Notes: generated by a model from the sequence alone, not told the origin. A stretch of 36,441 bases of DNA from an uncultured Parabacteroides sp. (GCA_934718155.1 CAKUZF010000024.1:1-36441); one strand, 5' to 3'. Shown: positions 15,225 through 24,214, numbered from the stretch's first letter. Numbers and translations are program-made.

Positions 15225-17062
15225 TGGGAAAAAGGAACCATCGTTTGATTGAGTTGTTGGCTCCAGCCAAGGATGTGCAGTGTGGCAAGGAGGCCATCCT
15301 GCATGGAGCGGATGCGGTTTATATCGGTGCTTCTCGCTTTGGCGCCCGTTCGGCTGCGGGCAACAGCGTGGCGGATATTGCCGAGCTTTGCGCTTTCGCC
15401 CATTTGTATGGCGCCCGTATATATGTCACGGTGAATACCATCTTGCGAGATGACGAACTGGGCGAGGTGGAGCGGATGATTTGGCAGCTCTATGAGGCCG
15501 GTGTCGATGCGTTGATCGTGCAGGACATGGGACTTACACGTCTGCACTTGCCGCCTATCCCCCTGCATGCCAGCACGCAGATGGACAACCGCACACCCGA
15601 GAAGGTGCGCTTTCTGCAAGAGGTCGGCTTCACGCAAGTGGTCTTGGCCCGAGAGCTAACCTTAGAGGAGATTCGCACGATTCACGAAACGACAGATGTT
15701 CCCTTGGAGGTCTTCGTGCATGGTGCTTTGTGTGTGAGCTATAGCGGGCAATGCTATTTAAGTGCTGCCTTGAGTGGCCGTAGTGCCAATCGCGGAGAGT
15801 GTGCGCAATATTGTCGGCTGCCTTATCGGATGATTGATGCCGAAGGCCGGGAGGTTGTGGCAAGCAAGCACTTGCTCTCGCTGAAAGACATGAATCGCAG
15901 CGATCAGTTGGAGGAGTTGTTGGATGCGGGAGTCTCGTCGTTGAAGATCGAGGGCCGACTGAAAGAGGTCTCTTACGTGAAGAACGTTACGGCCTATTAT
16001 CGCCAGCGCTTGGATGAGATTTTCGCTCGTCGTTCGGAGTATCGGCGAGCGTCGGCGGGAACGAGTCGTCTTACATTCGAGCCGGTTTTGGAGAAAAGTT
16101 TCAATCGAGGTTTCACCCCGTTCTTGCTGCATGGTCGTCGTGCGGATATAACCAGCTTCGACACGCCCAAGTCGTTGGGAGAGCCCGTTGGCCACGTGAA
16201 GGAGCTGAAGGGAAATTCGTTTACGATCGCTGGGACGAAGACACTGCATAATGGCGATGGCTTGACCTTCTTTAATGCGAAGGGAGAGTTGGAGGGATTC
16301 CGGGTGAACCGGGTGGAGAACAACCGTGTGTTTACGTTGGATCGTCCGCAAATTCGACCGAAGACGACGCTTTACCGCAATATGGATCAAGAGTTCGAGA
16401 CCCTGCTGGCTAAGCCTTCGGCGCAACGAAAGCTGTCGGTCGATCTGCTGTTTGAGGATAACCCATTGGGCTTTACCTTGACCTTGGAGGATGAAACCGG
16501 AGCTCGCGTCTCTGTTGTGAAGCCTTTTGCTAAGGAGCAGGCCCGAAAAGAGCAGGTCGAGAACATCAAGACGCAATTGGCTAAGTTGGGAAATACGCTC
16601 TTCGAGGCCCGAGAGGTGAAGGTCGCGTTGGGCGACAATTGGTTTGTGCCTTCCTCTTTCTTGGCGGATATGCGTCGTGAAGGCGTGGAACAGCTCTTGG
16701 CTGTTAAGCGGATGCGTTATCCTCGTGAGTATTCGCGAATGAAACCGACCACGGCGTCTTTCCCCGTGAAGCGGTTGACCTACTTGGGCAATGTGGCCAA
16801 CAAGGAGGCCGAGGCCTTTTACAAAGCGCATGGCGTGGAGGAGGTAGAGCCTGCTTTCGAATGGCAGCCTCGCCAAGGAGTCCCATTGATGTTCACCAAG
16901 CATTGCTTGCGTTATAGCATGGGATGGTGTCCGAAGTGGCAAAAGGGAAAGTCGCCTTTCAAGGAGCCTTATTTCTTGCAATATAAGGAGACCACGTTGC
17001 GTTTGCAGTTCGATTGCGCCAATTGCCAGATGTTGATTTACCAAAACAATACCAAAAAATGA
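15224..17062 (+). CDS. U32-family protein (RlhA/TrhP-like RNA hydroxylation factor)
   Basis: A 612-residue protein of the former peptidase U32 family. Members RlhA and TrhP in E. coli take part in rRNA C2501 hydroxylation and in tRNA uridine-34 hydroxylation rather than proteolysis. The N-terminal TIM-barrel half begins with ELLAPAKD and has GADAVYIG. The family signature HGALCVSYSGQC leads into GECAQYC, giving cysteines at 170, 177, 193 and 197 that may hold an iron-sulfur cluster. The C-terminus has a further Cys-rich segment (GWCPKW and CANCQ). The length is close to that of RlhA. It overlaps metA by 1 nt and the next gene by 4 nt (ATGA). Which RNA it modifies cannot be decided here. Confidence 0.85.
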   Translation: MGKRNHRLIELLAPAKDVQCGKEAILHGADAVYIGASRFGARSAAGNSVADIAELCAFAHLYGARIYVTVNTILRDDELGEVERMIWQLYEAGVDALIVQDMGLTRLHLPPIPLHASTQMDNRTPEKVRFLQEVGFTQVVLARELTLEEIRTIHETTDVPLEVFVHGALCVSYSGQCYLSAALSGRSANRGECAQYCRLPYRMIDAEGREVVASKHLLSLKDMNRSDQLEELLDAGVSSLKIEGRLKEVSYVKNVTAYYRQRLDEIFARRSEYRRASAGTSRLTFEPVLEKSFNRGFTPFLLHGRRADITSFDTPKSLGEPVGHVKELKGNSFTIAGTKTLHNGDGLTFFNAKGELEGFRVNRVENNRVFTLDRPQIRPKTTLYRNMDQEFETLLAKPSAQRKLSVDLLFEDNPLGFTLTLEDETGARVSVVKPFAKEQARKEQVENIKTQLAKLGNTLFEAREVKVALGDNWFVPSSFLADMRREGVEQLLAVKRMRYPREYSRMKPTTASFPVKRLTYLGNVANKEAEAFYKAHGVEEVEPAFEWQPRQGVPLMFTKHCLRYSMGWCPKWQKGKSPFKEPYFLQYKETTLRLQFDCANCQMLIYQNNTKK

Positions 17063-17880
17063 AAGTTATGATACAAAAGATTAGCCTGTTCTTGTTGAGC
17101 GTGTTTAGTTTGATGGCTTGCAGTGAGAAACCGTTAGATCCGAATAAGCCGGTTTATGTGACGGTGAAGACTACCATGGGCGACGTAACGGTGATGCTTT
17201 ATGATGATACCCCCTTGCATCGCGACAACTTTATCCAGCTTTGTCAGTCGAATGCCTACGAGGGGATGCTTTTCCATCGGGTGATCAAGGAGTTTGTTAT
17301 GCAGGGAGGCGATCCGGCCAGTGTGGCGCATGAGCCAGGCGCTCTCTATGGCGATGGGGATGGGGGATACACGGTCCCTGCTGAGATTCTGCCCAATCAT
17401 TTCAATAAAAGAGGTGCTTTGATCGATGCCAAGGAGATTGATGCGATCAATCCCGAGCGGGCATCGGCGGGGACTCAGTTCTGTTTCGTGCAGGGCAAGG
17501 TGCTCAACGACGAGGAGTTGGCACAAAAGGAGGCTCGCATCAATGAGATTCGCCGCAACTGGCTCTATTATAAATTCCGTAAGGAGTTGGCTCAACAAGA
17601 TCCCGCATTAGCGGCCGATTCGGTCGCATTGGATAGCCAGGTGTCTATCATGTTGGAAGACACTTTGGCTGAGATGGGTCCTTACGTTATCCCGGCCGAT
17701 CGTCGTCAGGTGTATAAAACCATTGGAGGCGTGCCTCATTTGGATGGCTCGGTGACGATCTTTGGCGAAGTGGTTGAGGGATTTGATGTTGTCGAAAAGG
17801 TTACACTGATGAAGACCGACAAGAACGATCGCCCGTTGACCGATGTGGTGATTAAGGGGACGAAGGTCTTTCAGAAATGA
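17059..17880 (+). CDS. cyclophilin-type peptidyl-prolyl isomerase lipoprotein
   Basis: A 273-residue exported isomerase that would assist folding of envelope proteins. The start at 17059 overlaps the upstream stop as ATGA; ATG 17068 is an alternative. The lipobox is LMAC with C21. The cyclophilin core begins at VYVTVKTTMGDVTV and includes FHRVIKEFVMQGGDP and the ASAGTQFCF strand. A charged insertion of about 65 residues (VLNDEELAQKEARI onwards, to YVIPADRR) then separates this from the closing block GGVPHLDGSVTIFGEVVEG. The core arginine of FHRVI is present. This long insertion is unlike E. coli PpiA and may be a chaperone or partner-binding element. Confidence 0.9.
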   Translation: MKVMIQKISLFLLSVFSLMACSEKPLDPNKPVYVTVKTTMGDVTVMLYDDTPLHRDNFIQLCQSNAYEGMLFHRVIKEFVMQGGDPASVAHEPGALYGDGDGGYTVPAEILPNHFNKRGALIDAKEIDAINPERASAGTQFCFVQGKVLNDEELAQKEARINEIRRNWLYYKFRKELAQQDPALAADSVALDSQVSIMLEDTLAEMGPYVIPADRRQVYKTIGGVPHLDGSVTIFGEVVEGFDVVEKVTLMKTDKNDRPLTDVVIKGTKVFQK

Positions 17881-17985
17881 GACAAGGCAGGCGTGTAAAC
17901 GTCAATTTGCTCATCTCAGAGCACACCGAAAAAGATTATTGGAAGGAAAAAGATAATAAATAAGGTGTAAGTCTTTGGAATATGC

Positions 17986-17993
17986 TATATTTG
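17986..17993 (+). promoter_or_regulatory. -7 box upstream of the hybrid sensor gene
   Basis: TATATTTG matches TAnnTTTG and lies 22 bp before the ATG at 18016. No good -33 element is seen, which may mean an activator is needed. Confidence 0.5.
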
Positions 17994-18015
17994 CTGTGAA
18001 ATACAAAACTTGGGG

Positions 18016-20769
18016 ATGAGATTAGACCGTTTATACGCCGTTTGCTTGATTTTCTTGCTTTTCTGTGTGTCTTGTGTGCACGAAGAGAATAAGGCTCAAT
18101 TCGTGGTGGGCATTTCGCAATGCGCCATGAACAACGATTGGCGTCAATTGATGGTTAGAGACATGCGGTTGGAGGCGATCAACCACCCAGAGATCGAATT
18201 GCGTGTAGCGGATGCCGATCGCAACACGGCTCTTCAAATCCAGCAAATAGAGAAGTTCATAGAGGATAAAGTCGATGTAATCATTATCTCGGCGAATGAA
18301 TCGGCTCCAATCACCCCGGTTGCCGTGAAGGCCTATCGGGCGGGTATACCTACTATTATACTGGACCGAGAGATCGAGAGCGAGGAATATAGTGTTTTTA
18401 TCGGAGCAGACAATTATAGTATTGGTCGACAGGCGGGTGCCTACATCCGTACGTTGTTGAAGAATCAGCCCGGCGAGGTGCTGGAGATTTGGGGTGTGCG
18501 GGGCTCTTCTGCCGCCATCGAACGGCATGAAGGCTGCCGACAGGCTTTATTAATGGAGAACGATCGTGTCACCTTGCGAGAACTTGATGGCCAATGGGAG
18601 CCCGACACCGTCTATCAGCGAGTGATGGAGCTGGACGACTTGAACCGTATCCGTGTGGTCTTTGCGCAAAGCGACATCATGGCGTTGGCGGCTCGACGAG
18701 CGATTGCCGATCGCGATTCAACCCTGCTTCGCCACATGTGTTTCATTGGTGTGGATGCTCAGATAGGACGTGGCTTGGGCGTGGCCTCTATTATGGAGGG
18801 AAAGCTGGATGCCTCTTTTTTCTATCCTACGGGAGGAAGTTTAGCCATCAAGGCAGCCTCTTGGATTCTGAAGGGCGAAGCGCATGCGAAGAACGTGGTG
18901 CTCAATACCGCCTTGATTGACAATACGAATGCCGAACCCATATACTTGCAATTAGATCGATTCGAGGAGTATCAGAAGCAGATTGAACGGCAGATGAATA
19001 CGCTCGACGACCTGCTTTACCGTTATCACTTCTTGCGCAGTTCGGTGTTGATCATCTTGACGTTGACCGCCCTGCTGATCGTTTCGCTGATCTATATTGT
19101 GGCTGGATTCCGCAAATTGCATAAGAGCAATTACCTGTTGCGTGAGCGCAATCGCTTGGTGCGCCAGCAACGCCAAGAGTTGGAAGAGGCCAAACGCCAT
19201 GTGGAACAGGCTACGGCCGAGAAGCTTAAGTTTTTCACCAATGTCTCACACGAGGTAAAGACACCTCTAACGCTCATCTTAGGCCCCTTGACCAAATTGG
19301 AACAGGATGCGCCTGAGGGAGCTTTTGTTGACGACATTCGTATTATCAAGAAGAATGCCGAGCGGTTAAGGCGGGTGATCAATCAATTGCTCGACTTCCG
19401 AAAGGTGGAGTTCAACAAGATGAATATGCGTGTCAGCAAGGTGGAGTTTGTCGATTTTGCCCAAGAGGTCAAGTCGTGCTTCGATAATTTGGCAGAGAAC
19501 CGCCGAGTGACCTATCGGTTTGAGCACGCGATGGAGAGGCTCACCTTATGGGTGGATACCGACAAAATGGAGAAGGTGCTGTCTAATCTCCTCTCGAACG
19601 CTTTTAAGTTTACGCCCGAAGGGGGGCGCATCCTGCTTCGTCTGGAAGAAACGGAGCAGGAGGCTATTATCTCCGTCGAAGACAATGGCGAAGGCATTCC
19701 TCCCGAGAATCTGAAATCTGTTTTTGAGCGTTTCTTCACGAGCGGGCATGGCTACACGACGGGTACGGGCATTGGGCTTCATCTGGTGCGCGAGTTCGTA
19801 CAGATGCATAAGGGACAAATCGAAGTGGAAAGTACACCCGGCCAGCGGACGGTCTTCACGATACATATCCCGAAAGGAAAGGATCATTTTGATGCCTCGT
19901 GTGTCTTTTTGAATGAGGCGCAGGATGTGTTGGCTCCTACGGTGTCGGAACAGGATCTTTCTTCGATAAAAGAGAAATTGAAGAAAAGCTATGATTATAC
20001 GATCCTGATTGTCGAAGACGACAGGGAAATCCGTCTTTTCCTGGAGAGAGAGTTGGGGCGCATTTTCCGAGTGGTGACAGCCGAGAATGGCCAGCAGGCC
20101 TTAGAGCTGCTGACGTCTGATTCGGTGTCGCTTATTCTGAGCGATGTGATGATGCCCGTGATGAATGGCTATGAGCTTTGCCAGCAAGTGAAATCGGATA
20201 TCGCTTTCAGCCACATACCCGTGATTCTGCTTACCGCGCTGACTGAGGACAGCCAGCGCATGTATGGCTTGGCCAAGGGAGCCGATGCCTACATCTCCAA
20301 GCCGTTCCAGGTCGAGATAATCGAAATGCGCATCATCAACCTGCTGGAAGAGCGCGACCGGATGCGAAACGCCTTGAAAAAAGCCATTGCCGACATCGAG
20401 CCGACAGGCAGCAAGGCCCTTAAGGATACGCAGAACATGGACGATCTTTTCATGAAGAAGTTTATCCACATGATCGAGGAGAACTATGCCGATGCCGAGT
20501 TCAACATCGAGAAGGGAAGCGAGAAGCTGGGCCTTTCGCGTGTGCACTTGTATCGGAAGGTGAAAGAGCTTTCGGGCATTACCCCCGTTGAGTTCTTGCG
20601 TAGTTTCCGATTGAAGCGTGCGGTAGCCATGCTGCGCGAACGCTCTTATACGGTCAGCGAGGTGGCCTATTCAACAGGCTTCGGATCGCCCGCCTACTTC
20701 TCTAAATGTTTCAAGTCGGCCTACCAGATTACACCCTCTGAGTTCGTCGACCAGTTGCCCGAGCTATGA
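18016..20769 (+). CDS. hybrid two-component system, fructose-sensor type (periplasmic sugar-binding/HK/REC/AraC)
   Basis: A 917-residue one-protein signalling system. After an N-terminal signal, residues about 25-310 form a type I periplasmic sugar-binding domain (VVGISQCAMNNDW, VDVIIISANES, FIGVDAQIGRG), unlike the Reg_prop sensors of most glycan regulators. A membrane segment spans about 341-366. It is followed by HisKA with H412 in NVSHEVKTPL, an ATPase domain (DNGEGIPP, GTGIGLHL), a receiver with D710 in LSDVMMP, and a C-terminal AraC helix-turn-helix. This layout matches B. thetaiotaomicron BT1754, which binds fructose. The fructokinase immediately downstream supports fructose as ligand. 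The upstream TTG at 18010 was rejected in favour of ATG 18016. Confidence 0.93.
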   Translation: MRLDRLYAVCLIFLLFCVSCVHEENKAQFVVGISQCAMNNDWRQLMVRDMRLEAINHPEIELRVADADRNTALQIQQIEKFIEDKVDVIIISANESAPITPVAVKAYRAGIPTIILDREIESEEYSVFIGADNYSIGRQAGAYIRTLLKNQPGEVLEIWGVRGSSAAIERHEGCRQALLMENDRVTLRELDGQWEPDTVYQRVMELDDLNRIRVVFAQSDIMALAARRAIADRDSTLLRHMCFIGVDAQIGRGLGVASIMEGKLDASFFYPTGGSLAIKAASWILKGEAHAKNVVLNTALIDNTNAEPIYLQLDRFEEYQKQIERQMNTLDDLLYRYHFLRSSVLIILTLTALLIVSLIYIVAGFRKLHKSNYLLRERNRLVRQQRQELEEAKRHVEQATAEKLKFFTNVSHEVKTPLTLILGPLTKLEQDAPEGAFVDDIRIIKKNAERLRRVINQLLDFRKVEFNKMNMRVSKVEFVDFAQEVKSCFDNLAENRRVTYRFEHAMERLTLWVDTDKMEKVLSNLLSNAFKFTPEGGRILLRLEETEQEAIISVEDNGEGIPPENLKSVFERFFTSGHGYTTGTGIGLHLVREFVQMHKGQIEVESTPGQRTVFTIHIPKGKDHFDASCVFLNEAQDVLAPTVSEQDLSSIKEKLKKSYDYTILIVEDDREIRLFLERELGRIFRVVTAENGQQALELLTSDSVSLILSDVMMPVMNGYELCQQVKSDIAFSHIPVILLTALTEDSQRMYGLAKGADAYISKPFQVEIIEMRIINLLEERDRMRNALKKAIADIEPTGSKALKDTQNMDDLFMKKFIHMIEENYADAEFNIEKGSEKLGLSRVHLYRKVKELSGITPVEFLRSFRLKRAVAMLRERSYTVSEVAYSTGFGSPAYFSKCFKSAYQITPSEFVDQLPEL

Positions 20770-20793
20770 TAAATGTTACCGGCTTGTAATCTC

Positions 20794-20856
20794 GTAACAC
20801 AATCCTCACTTTTAGCCGTTTGTGTTACATATGTCATTGCATTTGTTGCAAATGTG
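20794..20856. promoter_or_regulatory. candidate operators upstream of the fructokinase gene
   Basis: gtaacacaa (20794-20802) and ttgtgttac (20820-20828) are perfect 9-bp inverted repeats 17 nt apart. A second palindrome, catttg-ttg-caaatg (about 20840-20854), lies between them and the promoter. Both are plausible binding sites for the AraC output domain of the neighbouring sensor, by position only. Confidence 0.45.
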
Positions 20857-20880
20857 ATCGTCGTATTCAGATGTTCACGC

Positions 20881-20888
20881 TATTTTTG
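20881..20888 (+). promoter_or_regulatory. -7 box for the fructokinase gene
   Basis: TATTTTTG matches TAnnTTTG and lies 40 bp before the start codon. No -33 TTTG is found at the usual distance, consistent with activator control. Confidence 0.5.
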
Positions 20889-20928
20889 CGGTGTCAATGA
20901 ACGAGATTCGATAAGTCGCAAGAAGTAA

Positions 20929-21813
20929 ATGAAGAAGGCAACTGAGAAAGAAAGAAGACCAATTGTAGTGGGAATCGGAGAGCTGTTGTGGGACATGCTC
21001 CCTACGGGCAAGAAAGCCGGTGGCGCACCGATCAACTTTGTCTATCATGCCTCTCGCTTGGGAGCTGAGGGATATGCCATCAGCGCAATCGGCGACGACA
21101 CCTTAGGCAAGGAGATTATCGAGGAGTTGGATAAATACCAAATTCAACACCTCATCGAGAAGGTCCCTTACCCAACAGGCACCGTAAAGGTGGAACTCGA
21201 CGAAGAGGGCGTTCCTTCTTATACGATCAGCGAGCGGGTGGCTTGGGATCATATCATAGCCACTTCTAATGCGATCGACTTGGCTGAGCAGGCGGATGCG
21301 ATCTGCTTCGGAACGTTGGCACAACGCTCTACGCAATCGCGCGAAACCATTCAGGCCATTTCTTCTTTCGCTCCTGCCGATGCTTATCGGTTGTACGACA
21401 TCAACCTTCGTCAGCATTATTATAATAAGGAACTGATCGAAGAGTCGTTCTATCTGGCCAACGTGCTGAAGGCAAACCGCGAGGAATTCAAGATTCTCAA
21501 AGGACTGTTTGAACTGGAGAAGTCTGATCGTGAGGCAGCGCATTGGTTCATGGAGAAGTATAGTCTGCGCATGGTGGTGCTTACGGCTGGAGCCATGCCG
21601 AGCACGATCTATACGCGAGAGGAGACCTCTACGCTGCCAAGCCCCGAGATCCCTGTGGTTGATACGGTGGGAGCGGGCGATGCGTTTTCGGCGGGACTGA
21701 TTCTCTCGTTGATTAAAGGAAAGAGCCTCCGCGAGGCACACGAGGCCGCGGTAGCTACAGCGACGTTCGTCTGTACGCAAGAGGGAGCTTGGCCTGATTA
21801 TGAAAAATGGTAA
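20929..21813 (+). CDS. PfkB-family fructokinase
   Basis: A 294-residue cytoplasmic ribokinase-fold kinase, most likely phosphorylating fructose to fructose-6-phosphate. The N-terminal VGIGELLWDMLPTG block and the AGGAPINFVYHASRLG segment are typical of bacterial fructokinases. The C-terminal DTVGAGDAFSAG motif supplies the anion hole and catalytic base D251. It is transcribed in the same direction as the hybrid sensor, 159 bp downstream, with its own promoter region and palindromes. In B. thetaiotaomicron the equivalent kinase belongs to the fructan locus controlled by BT1754. Here no transporter, SusCD pair or fructanase accompanies it. A strong terminator follows. Confidence 0.92.
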   Translation: MKKATEKERRPIVVGIGELLWDMLPTGKKAGGAPINFVYHASRLGAEGYAISAIGDDTLGKEIIEELDKYQIQHLIEKVPYPTGTVKVELDEEGVPSYTISERVAWDHIIATSNAIDLAEQADAICFGTLAQRSTQSRETIQAISSFAPADAYRLYDINLRQHYYNKELIEESFYLANVLKANREEFKILKGLFELEKSDREAAHWFMEKYSLRMVVLTAGAMPSTIYTREETSTLPSPEIPVVDTVGAGDAFSAGLILSLIKGKSLREAHEAAVATATFVCTQEGAWPDYEKW

Positions 21814-21949
21814 TTCGTTTTATATATGTGTTTAGATGATTAAGTTGCTTTTAATCATGTATTAGATTTAAGGTAAAGATTGTTTAGGTGATTATTTCTG
21901 ACAAAAAGGAAAAGATGGTTTAGTTCTAGGTTAGATTAGATTGGAGAGA

Positions 21950-21988
21950 GAGGATATGTTTCGCGATGAAACGTATCCTCTTTTTTTT
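21950..21988 (+). terminator. intrinsic terminator after fructokinase
   Basis: A 13-bp stem (21950-21962 with 21968-21980, one wobble), loop gcgat and an eight-T tail. The 136 bp between the fructokinase stop and this hairpin is A/T-rich with no gene visible. Confidence 0.92.
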
Positions 21989-22065
21989 GATTGTCTTTGC
22001 GTGTGATAAGTTGCATTTAGGCGCAACATTCAAGCAAGCTTGATGGTTCTGCGCTTGATTTGCAT

Positions 22066-22073
22066 TATCTTTG
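22066..22073 (+). promoter_or_regulatory. -7 box for the DUF4250 gene
   Basis: TATCTTTG matches TAnnTTTG. It lies downstream of the in-frame ATG at 22060, which supports the start at 22105. Confidence 0.55.
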
Positions 22074-22104
22074 TGGCCGTTTTTTAAGTGAAAAGAAAAA
22101 GTTT

Positions 22105-22284
22105 ATGTTATCGTTACCAACTGATCCGATGATGCTCTTTAGCTTCATCAACACGAAATTAAGAGATGAGTATGCTTCGCTCGATAGGCTATGCGAGGAT
22201 ATGCACGTGAGTCGTGCGCAAATCGAAGATAGTTTAAATAAGGCGGGGTTTGCGTATAATCCGGAGCTGAATAAGTTTTGGTGA
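22105..22284 (+). CDS. DUF4250 small protein
   Basis: A 59-residue protein of unknown function. The start of the mature frame (LPTDPMMLFSFINTKLRDEY) and the following LDRLCEDMHVSRAQIEDSLNKAGFAY segment match the short DUF4250 family, which looks like a winged or simple helix-turn-helix fold. No signal or membrane segment is present. ATG 22105 was chosen because the longer frame (ATG 22060) would start before the promoter box and add a non-conserved leader. It precedes metF by 38 bp, but metF appears to have its own promoter. Confidence 0.8.
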   Translation: MLSLPTDPMMLFSFINTKLRDEYASLDRLCEDMHVSRAQIEDSLNKAGFAYNPELNKFW

Positions 22285-22295
22285 ATAAAAAATGT

Positions 22296-22303
22296 TACAT
22301 TTG
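22296..22303 (+). promoter_or_regulatory. -7 box for metF
   Basis: TACATTTG matches TAnnTTTG. A TTTG at 22277-22280 lies 15 nt upstream, shorter than the usual 19. The box sits downstream of the in-frame 22278 start, which argues for the ATG at 22323. Confidence 0.5.
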
Positions 22304-22322
22304 TAGCCTAATTTGTAGAAGA

Positions 22323-23276
22323 ATGAAAGTGATAGACTTGATAAATCAGAGCCAACAGACGGCTTTCTCGTTCGAAATCCTTCCTCCGTTGAAGGGAAAT
22401 AGCATACAAAAGGTGTATAATGTGATCGATAAGCTCAAGGAGTTCGATCCGAAGTATATCAATATCACTTCGCATCACAGTGAGTTTATCTATAAGACCA
22501 TGCCCGACGGTAGCTTCCAGAAGGTGAACATTCGCAAGCGTCCCGGCTCGGTGGCTATCGCTTCGGCCATTCAGAACAAGTATGGCATTCCCGCCGTGCC
22601 TCACATCATCTGCAAGGGATTCACCAAGGATGAGACCGAGTATGCCTTGATCGACTTGAACTTCCTTGGCGTGAACAACCTGTTGTTGCTGCGTGGCGAC
22701 ATCAAGACGCTCGATGCCTCGCAACAGGCGCCGGATCTTTATCACGAGCATGCCACCGACCTGCAGCAGCAGGTCAATCGCTTCAACGAGGGCGAGGCGC
22801 TCGACGGCTCGCGCATTGAGGGCATCGAGACGCCGTTTTCTTACGGCATGGCCTGCTATCCCGAGAAGCACGAGGAGGCCCCCAATATGGAGTCGGACAT
22901 CTTTTACTTGAAGGAGAAGGTGCGCCAAGGAGCCGATTACCTCGTTACGCAGATGTTTTTCGACAATGAGAAATACTTCAGCTTCGTAGATCGCTGTCGG
23001 GCCGAGGGCATCACGGTGCCCATCATCCCGGGCATTAAGCCGGTCGTGTTTAAGAGTCAGCTCACCGTCTTGCCGAAGGTGTTCCGTTCAGACATCCCCG
23101 AGGCTTTCGCCAAGGAGTTGCGTCGATGCAAGAACGATGCCGAGGCGAAAGAGGTCGGTGTCGAGTGGTGCATCCAGCAGTGCAAGGAGCTGATCGCCCA
23201 TGGCGTGCCGAGCCTGCATTTCTACACCATGATGGCTTCCGACAGCGTGTGCCGGGTGGCGAAAGAGATTTATTAA
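22323..23276 (+). CDS. metF: methylenetetrahydrofolate reductase
   Basis: A 317-residue cytoplasmic flavoenzyme reducing 5,10-methylene-THF to 5-methyl-THF, the methyl donor for methionine. It has the MetF TIM-barrel features: FSFEILPP near the N-terminus, the NITSHHSE and HIICKG strands, LLLLRGD, the YPEKHEEAP block, and TQMFFDN before PIIPGIKPV. The length is normal. The start at 22323 gives MKVIDLIN; an upstream alternative at 22278 adds 15 residues lying before the promoter. Its partner in methionine synthesis, the MetA-type acyltransferase, lies about 8 kb upstream. The nitroreductase gene follows after 27 bp and is probably co-transcribed. Confidence 0.95.
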   Translation: MKVIDLINQSQQTAFSFEILPPLKGNSIQKVYNVIDKLKEFDPKYINITSHHSEFIYKTMPDGSFQKVNIRKRPGSVAIASAIQNKYGIPAVPHIICKGFTKDETEYALIDLNFLGVNNLLLLRGDIKTLDASQQAPDLYHEHATDLQQQVNRFNEGEALDGSRIEGIETPFSYGMACYPEKHEEAPNMESDIFYLKEKVRQGADYLVTQMFFDNEKYFSFVDRCRAEGITVPIIPGIKPVVFKSQLTVLPKVFRSDIPEAFAKELRRCKNDAEAKEVGVEWCIQQCKELIAHGVPSLHFYTMMASDSVCRVAKEIY

Positions 23277-23303
23277 TACATTACATGATTTAAATGCACG
23301 GTA

Positions 23304-24161
23304 ATGATGATCACGATATCCGATAGTTGCGTCCGTTGTGGCAAATGCGCTTGGGTTTGCCCCTCGAATGTGTTGCGTCAGGCAGGGAAGGGGGAGCCCA
23401 TCCAGGTGGTAAACGCGGAGGACTGCATCGCTTGCGGCCATTGTGTGGCCGCGTGTCCGGAGCAGGCGGTTCGGCATGACGCTTTCCCGCCCGAGAAGAT
23501 CCATGCGCTCGATTACGCCCAGTTGCCTACGCCCGATCAACTCCTGGAGCTGATGCGTGCCCGTCGCTCTAACCGAGCATTGACGCAGCGGCCAGTGCCT
23601 CACGAGGCGTTGCGGCGCATTGTCGAGGCGGCCGATTTGGCGCCGACGGCCACCAACGCCCGTCTGCTTCGCTTTACGGTCGTGACCGATCCCGAGAAGT
23701 TGCGTGCCGTGGCCGACTATACCATCCGGGTGTTCGACCGCTTGGCCCGCCTGCTTCTTAATCCGGTCGTGAAACTATTAGTGAAGCCTTTCCAGCCAGA
23801 GCTTTACGAGAAGTATGCACCCATGTTTCTTGAGCTGAAGGAGGCTTATGCGCGCGGCGAAGATCCCATCTTGCGAGGCGCAAAAGCTTTGCTTATCGTG
23901 CATAGCCCGCGCCATAACCGCTTTGCGGCCGAGGAGGCCAACTTGGCCTACCAGAACGCTTCGCTGATGGCCGAGTCGTTGGGCGTGAGCCAGATCTATA
24001 TGGGCTTTGTGCTTACCGCCCTGCGCGAGGGAAGGCGGGGCTCCTTCTCGCGGATGTTGGGGCTCGACGGCGAGGTCTTTGCCCTCATGGGGCTGGGCAT
24101 GCCAGCTTTCCGTTATCCGCGTTATGCTGACAAGGCGGAGCAGCCGTGCACCTTTATTTAG
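23304..24161 (+). CDS. nitroreductase-family protein with N-terminal 2x[4Fe-4S] ferredoxin domain
   Basis: A 285-residue fusion of a ferredoxin domain and an FMN nitroreductase-fold domain. Two CxxCxxCxxxCP motifs (C9, C12, C15, C19 and C41, C44, C47, C51) should bind two [4Fe-4S] clusters that pass electrons to flavin. The nitroreductase part begins near LLELMRARRSNRAL (the Arg pair typical of FMN binding), continues with APTATNARLLRF, and ends with VFALMGLGMP. Such proteins are common in anaerobes; the physiological acceptor is unknown. Its position 27 bp after metF raises the possibility of ferredoxin-linked electron supply to MetF, but this is only inference from neighbourhood. Confidence 0.88.
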   Translation: MMITISDSCVRCGKCAWVCPSNVLRQAGKGEPIQVVNAEDCIACGHCVAACPEQAVRHDAFPPEKIHALDYAQLPTPDQLLELMRARRSNRALTQRPVPHEALRRIVEAADLAPTATNARLLRFTVVTDPEKLRAVADYTIRVFDRLARLLLNPVVKLLVKPFQPELYEKYAPMFLELKEAYARGEDPILRGAKALLIVHSPRHNRFAAEEANLAYQNASLMAESLGVSQIYMGFVLTALREGRRGSFSRMLGLDGEVFALMGLGMPAFRYPRYADKAEQPCTFI

Positions 24162-24214
24162 CGCATGAAATAAATATATATTGCTTTTTGGGCGCAATGT
24201 CTTATAATTTGACG

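Noticed and set aside
15758..17044. 428-codon minus-strand frame antisense to the U32 gene
   Set aside because: A shadow of the U32 coding frame without motifs or a start context.
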